Assembly (NCBI GenBank): GCA_030825825.1
Contig: JAPJPE010000038.1
Location: 1-10,891 of the forward strand
Origin: Streptococcus sp.
Lineage (GTDB): Bacteria; Bacillota; Bacilli; Lactobacillales; Streptococcaceae
DNA length: 10,891 bases
Direction of reading: 5' to 3'
Below the pieces are notes generated by a model. The model saw only the letters and a program-made list of their open reading frames with translations. It made no database searches and had not been told where the DNA came from. This document shows positions 1-5,758 of this stretch, one piece after another. Within the stretch, counting starts at the first letter, position 1; every line of letters begins with the position of its first letter. A program made the position numbers and the translations under genes.

Positions 1-417
1 CAAAAACCAGCAGACATTGAATTAGGCTATATCTTTATCGGTTCTTGTACCAATGCGCGTCTCAGCGATTTGGAGTTGGCAGCCAAGTTTGTGAAAGGCA
101 AAAAAATTGCGCCCAACTTAACTGCTATTGTGGTACCTGGCTCTCGTCCGGTTAAGCAAGCCGCCGAAAAATTAGGCTTAGACAAGATCTTTATGGATGC
201 GGGCTTTGAATGGCGTGATCCAGGATGCTCTATGTGTCTAGGAATGAACCCAGACAAGGTTCCAGATGGGGTCCATTGTGCCTCTACTAGCAACCGGAAC
301 TTTGAAGACCGCCAAGGATTTGGGGCTAAAACCCATCTCTGTAGCCCAGCAATGGCCGCTGCAGCAGCAATCGCCGGTCGCTTTGTCGATGTGCGGCAAA
401 TGCCGGAAGTCGAGTAA
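1..417 (+). CDS. leuC: 3-isopropylmalate dehydratase large subunit, C-terminal part (5' end outside window)
   Basis: This is the last 138 codons of the large subunit of isopropylmalate isomerase, which with LeuD interconverts 2- and 3-isopropylmalate in cytoplasmic leucine synthesis. The frame is open from base 1, so the gene is cut by the window edge; the family is about 460 residues long. Three cysteines that ligate the [4Fe-4S] cluster in the aconitase family are visible: one in GSCTNAR (visible residue 16) and two in CSMCLGMN (visible residues 76 and 79). PGSRPVK, a conserved active-site segment, lies between them. The stop is 11 bases before leuD, which has its own strong ribosome site, so the two are co-transcribed and probably made in equal amounts. 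The visible part shows no damage. Confidence 0.96.
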   Translation, partial: QKPADIELGYIFIGSCTNARLSDLELAAKFVKGKKIAPNLTAIVVPGSRPVKQAAEKLGLDKIFMDAGFEWRDPGCSMCLGMNPDKVPDGVHCASTSNRNFEDRQGFGAKTHLCSPAMAAAAAIAGRFVDVRQMPEVE

Positions 418-428
418 AAGGAGGAAGC

Positions 429-1019
429 ATGGAGAAATTTACCATTTATACAGGAACAACAGTTCCTTTGATGAACGATAATATTGATACCGACCAAATC
501 CTCCCCAAGCAATTCTTAAAGTTGATTGATAAAAAAGGTTTTGGGAAATACCTCATGTATGCTTGGCGCTATTTGGATGACCAGTATACTGAGGATCCAG
601 ATTTTATCTTTAACAAGCCAGAATACCGCAAGGCAACCATTTTGATCACTGGTGACAATTTTGGGGCTGGTTCCTCTCGGGAGCACGCAGCCTGGGCTTT
701 AGCTGATTATGGCTTTAAAGTCGTTATCGCTGGATCTTTCGGAGATATCCATTACAATAATGAGCTTAATAATGGGATGCTGCCGATTGTCCAACCACTA
801 GAGGTTCGTCAAAAATTGGCAAGTTTGAAGCCGGCAGATCCAGTGACGGTGGATTTGGAAGAGCAGAAGATCATCTCGCCTGTTGGAGAGTTTCGCTTTG
901 AGATCGATCAAGATTGGAAACACAAATTGCTCAACGGCTTGGATGATATCGGGATTACGCTTCAGTACGAAGACTTGATTGCAGCTTATGAGAAGAACCG
1001 GCCAGCTTACTGGCAATGA
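429..1019 (+). CDS. leuD: 3-isopropylmalate dehydratase small subunit
   Basis: A complete 196-residue small (swivel-domain) subunit of isopropylmalate isomerase, normal in length for bacterial LeuD. Family hallmarks are NIDTDQILPKQFL near residues 18-30, the substrate-binding loop NFGAGSSREHA at 77-87 and the NNGMLPI segment around 114-120. It partners the LeuC encoded just upstream and acts in the cytoplasm in leucine biosynthesis. The ATG is fixed by an AAGGAGG ribosome site at 418-424, four bases before it. It appears to be the last gene of the leu operon, because the next gene has its own promoter within 100 bases. I see no convincing hairpin terminator between leuD and that promoter, so some readthrough is possible. 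Confidence 0.97.
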   Translation: MEKFTIYTGTTVPLMNDNIDTDQILPKQFLKLIDKKGFGKYLMYAWRYLDDQYTEDPDFIFNKPEYRKATILITGDNFGAGSSREHAAWALADYGFKVVIAGSFGDIHYNNELNNGMLPIVQPLEVRQKLASLKPADPVTVDLEEQKIISPVGEFRFEIDQDWKHKLLNGLDDIGITLQYEDLIAAYEKNRPAYWQ

Positions 1020-1058
1020 TAAAATTGTATACTGAATTACGAATTTTCTGAAAATATA

Positions 1059-1087
1059 TTGAATTTGAGACTATTTTTTGATACAAT
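1059..1087 (+). promoter_or_regulatory. Sigma-A promoter for the YrdC-family gene
   Basis: A -35 box TTGAAT (1059-1064) and a -10 box TACAAT (1082-1087) are separated by exactly 17 bases. A TG at 1079-1080 makes the -10 extended. The predicted start near 1094 leaves a leader of roughly 24 bases that carries the ribosome site AGGAAAG at 1105-1111. This near-consensus promoter separates the downstream gene from the leu operon. Confidence 0.8.
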
Positions 1088-1117
1088 ACTAAAAAGAATA
1101 GAAAAGGAAAGAGACTT

Positions 1118-1903
1118 ATGACAAAACACATTCAATGGGACGGACAACTTTCACAAGAAGGATTTGACATTCTTAAAGGAGAGGGTGGCTGTATCGTTTG
1201 CCCTACCAAAGTTGGCTACATCATCATGACCAGTGACAAGGCTGGCTTGGAACGGAAGTTTGAAGCCAAAGAACGTAACCGCAACAAACCTGGTGTAGTT
1301 CTTTGTGGAAGCATGGATGAACTTCGTGCCCTTGCTCAATTGAATCCTGAAATCGAAGCCTTCTACCAAAAACATTGGGATGAAGATATCTTGCTTGGTT
1401 GTATCCTTCCTTGGCGTGAAGATGCTTATGCAAAATTACAAGCCTTCGGAGATGGACGCGAAGAACTCATGACAGACGTTCGTGGAACCAGCTGTTTTGT
1501 CATTAAATTTGGTAAAGCTGGTGAGCAAATCGCCAAAGAAATGTGGGAAAAAGAAGGCAAGATGGTTTACGCTTCTTCAGCCAACCCTTCAGGTAAAGGA
1601 AACCGTGGTAAGGTTGAAGGAATTGGTGAGCGTATCGAAGGTGCTGTTGACTTGGTCATCGAAGCCGATGATTATGTAGCTTCTATCCAACCAGACAAGA
1701 CCATTGAAACTCGCTATGAACAAGGCGTGATGGTCTCTATGGTTGATGCGGAAGGAAAACTCATTCCAGAACAAGGAGCAGGTAGCCGTTCTGTCAATAC
1801 TTGTCCAGTCGTCATCCGTAAAGGATTGGATATCGATAAGATCATGATGCACTTATCTGATCATTTCAACTCTTGGAACTACCGCCAAGGGGAATACTAT
1901 TAA
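1118..1903 (+). CDS. YrdC/Sua5/YciO-family protein (threonylcarbamoyl-AMP synthase-like)
   Basis: A 261-residue protein with a YrdC-like fold. It has a PTKVGY segment at residues 29-34 (matching PTxTxYG of the family), a KER motif at 51-53 followed by NRNKPG, and SANPSG at 154-159. K51, R53, S154 and N156 therefore reproduce the KxR...SxN tetrad that in TsaC/YrdC binds ATP and threonylcarbamoyl-adenylate. TsaC/Sua5 enzymes make threonylcarbamoyl-AMP for the t6A37 tRNA modification. Streptococci usually encode their main TsaC elsewhere, near prfA/prmC, so this is more likely a paralogue, possibly a YciO-type protein of different role. The C-terminal part after about residue 225 (VIRKGLDIDK to QGEYY) extends past the minimal domain. 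Arginine, glycine and asparagine codons are strongly biased (CGT, GGT, AAC), suggesting good expression. It is monocistronic, with its own promoter and terminator. Confidence 0.85.
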   Translation: MTKHIQWDGQLSQEGFDILKGEGGCIVCPTKVGYIIMTSDKAGLERKFEAKERNRNKPGVVLCGSMDELRALAQLNPEIEAFYQKHWDEDILLGCILPWREDAYAKLQAFGDGREELMTDVRGTSCFVIKFGKAGEQIAKEMWEKEGKMVYASSANPSGKGNRGKVEGIGERIEGAVDLVIEADDYVASIQPDKTIETRYEQGVMVSMVDAEGKLIPEQGAGSRSVNTCPVVIRKGLDIDKIMMHLSDHFNSWNYRQGEYY

Positions 1904-1910
1904 GAAACAG

Positions 1911-1941
1911 AAAAAAGCATTCCGTTTGGGATGCTTTTTTT
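1911..1941 (+). terminator. Rho-independent terminator after the YrdC-family gene
   Basis: Arms 1911-1923 and 1928-1940 pair over 13 positions (an A6/T6 base, GCAT/ATGC, one T-G wobble, two C-G) around a GTTT loop, and a T-run follows. It lies eight bases after the stop at 1903. The T-run runs directly into the promoter of the next unit. Confidence 0.85.
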
Positions 1942-1966
1942 GTGAAAGGATAAAAGATGGTATAAT
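1938..1966 (+). promoter_or_regulatory. Extended -10 promoter for the tandem small-gene pair
   Basis: A perfect TATAAT sits at 1961-1966 with an extended TG at 1958-1959. The -35 region is poor (TTTTGT at 1938-1943 with 17-base spacing) and overlaps the T-run of the preceding terminator, so the promoter depends mainly on the extended -10. Its predicted start near 1973 gives a leader of about 30 bases containing AGGGGAAG (1991-1998) ahead of the ATG at 2003. Confidence 0.7.
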
Positions 1967-2002
1967 AGAGTCAAACAATGTTCCAATAAAAGGGGAAGTG
2001 GT

Positions 2003-2368
2003 ATGGTCTCCAGAAAAGCATTTATCGATAAAGCCAATCAGGAAGGTTTTTCCTTCAACATCCAAATCCCATGGTGGACGTACAATAACTTCAAGTCATT
2101 AGTTTGGAGAAAAAGGCTCTCTGAGGAGCAAGTCTATCAGATCTTTCTTTTACTTTGTAGAGAGGTAGAAGACCGGCAAATGCAGGCAGTAGCCGATAAG
2201 AGAAAGTATCAGACCGGATTTTATATAGTCGCATGCAATGGTCGCGAATTTCGCTTTGAGTTTGCTTTTAAAAAGAACCAAGAACTAAGAGTTTATAATC
2301 TCTTTGAGACCGTCAATGGTCGCAAGAAACTCACCCTGATGGACCTGCTTGATTACATAATGGATTGA
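2003..2368 (+). CDS. Uncharacterised small protein, first of a tandem paralogous pair
   Basis: A 121-residue soluble protein that I do not recognise, with no signal peptide or membrane segment. It is a clear paralogue of the next gene. Both share NQEGFSF near residue 12, a SLV.R.R.SEE..YQ.F stretch at about 32-48, NGREFRFEF at 79-87 and a VNGRKK segment near 104-109 close to a C-terminal helix rich in Leu, Met and Asp. The pattern suggests an N-terminal helical half and a C-terminal beta-rich half, which is inference only. The start is supported by AGGGGAAG at 1991-1998 and by exact alignment of this methionine with that of the paralogue. It is first in a two-gene unit behind an extended -10 promoter. 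Without a family match I assign no function. Confidence 0.75.
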   Translation: MVSRKAFIDKANQEGFSFNIQIPWWTYNNFKSLVWRKRLSEEQVYQIFLLLCREVEDRQMQAVADKRKYQTGFYIVACNGREFRFEFAFKKNQELRVYNLFETVNGRKKLTLMDLLDYIMD

Positions 2369-2424
2369 CTGTGTATAGAAACAATAAGGGTTCGCTAAAG
2401 ATTGATAAAAGAAAGAGTAGTTCT

Positions 2425-2835
2425 ATGATTTCAAGAGATGCATTTTTAGAAAGAATCAATCAGGAGGGCTTCTCATTTAGCATTGAAATCCCGCGCAGAA
2501 ATTTTTCGGATTTTACATCATTAGTTCGGAGAAGAAGAATTTCAGAAGAAGCCCTCTATCAGCTGTTTTATAACTATTGTCAGGAGCTAGAAAACTGTTT
2601 GAAAGAAGCAGGGGAGAAACGACGATTACTCTTCAATAAATTTCCAGTTAGCCCCGTTCATGATAAATATAAAACGAAATTTGATACAGTGGCACCCAAC
2701 GGACGGGAGTTCCGCTTTGAGTTTGTCTTTAGCAATGACAATCGTTTAAAAGTTTATCATCTTATCGAAACTGTTAATGGTCGTAGGAAAAAAACTCCTA
2801 TGGAAATACTGATGGACCTAGTCGATGCTTTATAG
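2425..2835 (+). CDS. Uncharacterised small protein, second of a tandem paralogous pair
   Basis: A 136-residue protein homologous to the preceding one over its whole length: 30 of the first 57 residues are identical, as is NGREFRFEF (here 92-100). It differs by about 13 extra residues before that motif (around 68-83, containing FNKFPVSPVHD). The frame stays open upstream to a TTG at 2365, but I place the start at ATG 2425. There the protein begins MISRDAF, matching MVSRKAF of the paralogue, and a modest AGAAAGAG ribosome site lies at 2410-2417. The 56-base gap to the first gene has no clear terminator or promoter, so the two are probably co-transcribed. Its divergence from the first copy points to an old duplication with both copies under selection. 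Function is unknown. Confidence 0.74.
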   Translation: MISRDAFLERINQEGFSFSIEIPRRNFSDFTSLVRRRRISEEALYQLFYNYCQELENCLKEAGEKRRLLFNKFPVSPVHDKYKTKFDTVAPNGREFRFEFVFSNDNRLKVYHLIETVNGRRKKTPMEILMDLVDAL

Positions 2836-3078
2836 TGGATACTGATCTAAGAGAAATCTTATGAGATACCTATTTCTTCTTGATTCCATTGGGCCTAGTA
2901 ACTATAATGAATGAGTTTAATAAAGCTACAGGTAGACTCTTATTCCTCTGCTTGTTTGCTCTTACTTTTTCATGTTGGTACTATTTGTAATCATCACAGC
3001 TATTAAACCGACCTTTCCTATTTGATCGCCTAATAGCTAGTAGTTATCGAAGTACGGTTGGGAAATAGACAAAAGACA

Positions 3079-3113
3079 AAAAAGGACTCTATTTTTACGT
3101 TAGAGACCTTTTT
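3079..3113 (+). terminator. Rho-independent terminator upstream of the glycosyltransferase operon
   Basis: Arms 3079-3091 (AAAAAGGACTCTA) and 3101-3113 (TAGAGACCTTTTT) pair at 12 of 13 positions, with one internal A-A mismatch and a nine-base loop. The A5/T5 ends make it usable in both directions. It closes the 2003-2835 transcription unit and insulates the operon starting at 3194. Confidence 0.75.
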
Positions 3114-3158
3114 GACAAGTAGGGGTTGAACTGTAAAGCTGGAGAATGGTAGTAAGAG

Positions 3159-3187
3159 TTTTCTAACTGGTTGAAATTTGGTACACT
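3159..3187 (+). promoter_or_regulatory. Extended -10 promoter giving a predicted leaderless mRNA
   Basis: A -10 TACACT (3182-3187) is preceded by an extended TG (3179-3180), with a weak -35 TTTTCT (3159-3164) 17 bases upstream. Only six bases separate the -10 from the ATG at 3194, so transcription should start at or next to the A of the start codon. No Shine-Dalgarno sequence lies in front of the gene. Confidence 0.55.
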
Positions 3188-3193
3188 AGAGCT

Positions 3194-3970
3194 ATGAAGA
3201 TAGAAGATACTATTAAAAAAGCAATCATTTTAGGAGCTACAGGAGGGATTGGCCGGCAGCTAGCGAAAGAACTGGCAAGAAGTCTGGAGCATCTGGTCTT
3301 AGTGGGTCGTGATGCTGACAAACTCTCCCAAGTTCAAAAGGAACTAACTGGGAGCAAGGCGCAACTGTCAATCCTAACGTTAGATATGCTAGATCAAGTA
3401 GCCCTAGAAGCTTTTGTAGAGAACCTAGATGCAGATCTTCTTGTCAATTGTGCGGGACTAGCCTATTTTTCCCTAGGATGTGTCCTTGATTCAGCCAGTG
3501 AGCAAGACCTCTGGCAGCTCAACTACCATAGTCCAGTCCAGCTAATCAAGCAGGTGGTGCAAAAGAATCAGAATATCAAGCTGGTCCAGCTGTCTTCGTT
3601 GGCAGCTCTTTTTCCTCATCCCTATCTAGCAGCCTACAGTGCTAGCAAGGCTGCCTTGCAGACCTACACTCTTGCTCTCCAGGAGGAACTGAGGCAATCA
3701 GATTCCCAGGTCCAGCTAGGTCTCTATATTCTTGGACCAGTCCAAACAGCTATTTTTCCTCCCAAACTAGTAGAAGCATTGGGAGGTGGTAGCTTGCAGA
3801 TGAAGCCTGAGAAAGTTGCTCAGCAGTTGATCCGATTTATAGAAAGGGATACTTCCTATGCGATTATCGGGCTTCGCTATCGCTTGCTAGTTTGGCTAGG
3901 TCGCTTGCTTCCCCAAAGGTGGATCATCCGTCTCCTTGCTATATATTTAAAAAAGGGACTGAATAGATGA
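3194..3970 (+). CDS. Short-chain dehydrogenase/reductase (SDR), classical type
   Basis: A 258-residue NAD(P)-dependent oxidoreductase of the classical SDR family. It has the cofactor loop GATGGIG at residues 14-20, NCAG at 85-88, the structural Asn at 110, a catalytic-region Ser at 134/135 and the active-site YSASK at 148-152 (Tyr148, Lys152). LGPVQT at 180-185 replaces the usual PG. An Arg at 39 in VGRD after beta-2 suggests NADP(H). The last 35 residues are rich in Leu, Trp and Arg and may form an amphipathic or membrane-associated helix. The ATG is the only usable start: an in-frame TAA lies at 3164-3166 and no ATG, GTG or TTG occurs between. It heads a four-gene operon and overlaps the next gene by four bases (ATGA). 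The substrate is unknown; a keto or hydroxy lipid precursor would fit the neighbours. Confidence 0.88.
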   Translation: MKIEDTIKKAIILGATGGIGRQLAKELARSLEHLVLVGRDADKLSQVQKELTGSKAQLSILTLDMLDQVALEAFVENLDADLLVNCAGLAYFSLGCVLDSASEQDLWQLNYHSPVQLIKQVVQKNQNIKLVQLSSLAALFPHPYLAAYSASKAALQTYTLALQEELRQSDSQVQLGLYILGPVQTAIFPPKLVEALGGGSLQMKPEKVAQQLIRFIERDTSYAIIGLRYRLLVWLGRLLPQRWIIRLLAIYLKKGLNR

Positions 3971-5109
3971 AATTTGTATTTATATTTTTAGCCGTTACTT
4001 ATCTTCTCTTATTTCTCATCCGTTGGTTGCTGTCCTTCACTTATTATAAAAAAAGTCAGGCTCATATTGCGGACTTCCCAGAAGAGCTTTTTACGGTGGT
4101 CCAACCCATCCTCTCAGGGGATCCTCGTTTAGAGAGTGATTTGCGGGCCAATCTCCAGCAAACTGAAGCAGTAGAATTCTACTGGTTGATTGATCAGTCT
4201 GATATAGAAGCCCAACGAGTAGCAGATCAGATTTGCCAAGAGGCTTCCTTTGCCCAACGAATTCGTACCTTTCTCATTGAAGACGTCCCTCAGGGGATTA
4301 ATCCCAAGAGTTACAAGATTGAGCAGGTTGTAGAAGAGCTGACCCGGCCTTATCTGATTGTTTTGGACGATGATAGTGTGATTGATTTTTCTAAAATGGG
4401 TGAGCTAACTGACTATCTGGGTCAAGAGGTCATTCTGACAGGCATTCCCTATAACCAGGAGAGAAGCAATTTCTGGTCTAAGCTGGTCGCAGCATTTGTT
4501 AATGGCAATTCTTTTATTACCTATTTTACCATGGCAGAAGTTGAGGCGAATCACTCCATCAACGGGATGTTCTATATCCTACCGGTAGAACTTGCAAAAG
4601 ACCAGGGGCTCTTCACAGCGATTAAGGATTTTCTATGTGATGATTTAGCCGTGGCCGATTTTTTAAGGAGTAAAGGAGTATCCATTATCCAAACGCGGGT
4701 TACCTGTAATGTTCGAACCACTATCATAAACGCTAAGCAATACCTGCTCCAGATGAAGCGTTGGCTTCTCTTTAGCTCTATCTATCTCAAAGAACACCTG
4801 GATTGGAAGCTGTTTAGTCTCATAGGTTTACCGAGTTTTCTACCTCTTCCAACTTTGATCTTAAGTCTTTTTTTAGGTTGGCCGTATTTTCTTCTAGTAT
4901 TGGGCTTACTGGGATTCAAGGCAGTATGGATGCTCCTCTATCGGCAAAGCATTCTATCCAATCGCCTACACTTGGATGAAGTCACCTATGAAGTGCTGAA
5001 TGATCTCCTGCTTCCTTGGTTGTTTGTCTATGTTCTATTGACTCCTCCTGTGATAAACTGGCGGGGGCGGAAGATTCGTGTGACGGACGGAAAGATTCGT
5101 TATGAGTAA
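3967..5109 (+). CDS. Membrane-anchored glycosyltransferase, ceramide-glucosyltransferase-like (GT2/GT21)
   Basis: A 380-residue integral membrane glycosyltransferase. A hydrophobic segment at about 3-24 is followed by a GT-A catalytic domain: VVQPILSGD (44-52), LIDQSD (74-79), the metal/nucleotide-binding DDDS at 134-137, CDDLAVAD at 224-231 and QMKRW at 262-266 (the QxxRW motif of processive and lipid-type GT2 enzymes). Two or three hydrophobic segments follow between about 285 and 360, then a basic tail WRGRKIRV. This D-D-D-QxxRW layout with C-terminal membrane segments is that of ceramide glucosyltransferases and HpnI-like enzymes, which move a sugar from a UDP donor to a lipid at the cytoplasmic membrane face. 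Streptococci are not expected to make ceramide, so the acceptor is open. AAAGGGA at 3952-3958 supports the start. Confidence 0.82.
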   Translation: MKFVFIFLAVTYLLLFLIRWLLSFTYYKKSQAHIADFPEELFTVVQPILSGDPRLESDLRANLQQTEAVEFYWLIDQSDIEAQRVADQICQEASFAQRIRTFLIEDVPQGINPKSYKIEQVVEELTRPYLIVLDDDSVIDFSKMGELTDYLGQEVILTGIPYNQERSNFWSKLVAAFVNGNSFITYFTMAEVEANHSINGMFYILPVELAKDQGLFTAIKDFLCDDLAVADFLRSKGVSIIQTRVTCNVRTTIINAKQYLLQMKRWLLFSSIYLKEHLDWKLFSLIGLPSFLPLPTLILSLFLGWPYFLLVLGLLGFKAVWMLLYRQSILSNRLHLDEVTYEVLNDLLLPWLFVYVLLTPPVINWRGRKIRVTDGKIRYE

Positions 5110-5758
5110 TATGAAGTCCTATCTAGATCGCTTGTCTTCTTTATCTCTTGATCAGACCATGATAAACTCTAATCGCTTGGTTCTCTTTCTCAGTGGGAGC
5201 AGTGATATCACTTGTGCCGGGCTGACAGCAGGACAACTAGACCTCCTCCATGCGATTTGTCCATCAGGCTATTCAGTAGTAGCCAGCAATTTCCCCTTCA
5301 ATCAAGATTTTGAACATATAAAATTTCCTCAAGTATCCCTCTTGTCAGCTTCTGCATCAAATATCATCTATTATTGGCATACCATTTTGAACTCTCGCTT
5401 TCAAAAGCTCTTACAACAACACTTGTCTCCCTTGTTGGAAGCGCAGGAGGTGGTTCTTATTTGTAAGAGTTCAGGGGTCAATATGCTGACGCAGTGGCTT
5501 AGAAGTGTAGGGAAGGAGGTATCCTTGCCAAGGTTGCGCGTGATAGCGCTTGGCCCTGTTTCCCAGCTTCTTTTAAGTCAAAAGGAGGTAGAGGTATTGG
5601 TTATCAAAGGCAAAAAAGATCCTTATTCACGAATTTTGGACCGCCATTCAGCGGATATCCAAGTGGATACGAATCATTATAGCTATGAATACAGAGAAGA
5701 TGTGAAAGGAATCATCTATGACTGGATTAGAAAAAGTGATAAAAATCGATGTGATTAG
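5102..5758 (+). CDS. Alpha/beta-hydrolase-fold protein, degenerate nucleophile elbow
   Basis: A 218-residue protein that reads as a small alpha/beta hydrolase. LVLFLSGSSD (26-35) suits an early strand and oxyanion loop, VVLICKSSGVN (117-127) sits where the nucleophile elbow belongs, VLVIKGKKDPYS (165-176) matches the late strand carrying the acid, and NHYSY (191-195) would supply the histidine. A plausible triad is Ser123, Asp173 and His192, but the elbow reads CxSxG rather than GxSxG. There is no signal peptide, so it should be cytoplasmic. It overlaps the upstream glycosyltransferase by eight bases (ATG 5102, ribosome site GGAAAG 5089-5094) and the downstream one by 41, a sign of tight co-translation. 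It could be a lipid esterase or acyltransferase, or a non-catalytic partner. The fold assignment comes from motifs only. Confidence 0.65.
   Translation: MSNMKSYLDRLSSLSLDQTMINSNRLVLFLSGSSDITCAGLTAGQLDLLHAICPSGYSVVASNFPFNQDFEHIKFPQVSLLSASASNIIYYWHTILNSRFQKLLQQHLSPLLEAQEVVLICKSSGVNMLTQWLRSVGKEVSLPRLRVIALGPVSQLLLSQKEVEVLVIKGKKDPYSRILDRHSADIQVDTNHYSYEYREDVKGIIYDWIRKSDKNRCD

Larger units (their letters stand above)
2836..3193 (+). other. 358-base stretch with no intact gene; short hydrophobic frames, a terminator and a promoter
   Basis: No credible gene is present on either strand. A 17-codon frame at 2861-2914 and a 27-codon frame at 2907-2990 (hydrophobic core LLFLCLFALTF) end early. A different frame then continues hydrophobically across 2972-3025 (MLVLFVIITAIKP, then stop). 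This could be the decayed end of a membrane-protein gene, but it is short enough to be chance. The stretch also holds the terminator at 3079-3113 and the promoter at 3159-3187, listed separately. Confidence 0.4.

Noticed and set aside
2365..2424. N-terminal extension of the second small paralogue from TTG 2365
   Set aside because: The ATG at 2425 aligns exactly with the paralogue start and has a ribosome site; the 20 extra residues have no counterpart in the first copy.
3126..3131. TTGAAC as an alternative -35 for the SDR operon
   Set aside because: At 17-base spacing the sequence is GTAGTA-like with no -10 match, whereas TGGTACACT downstream is much better.
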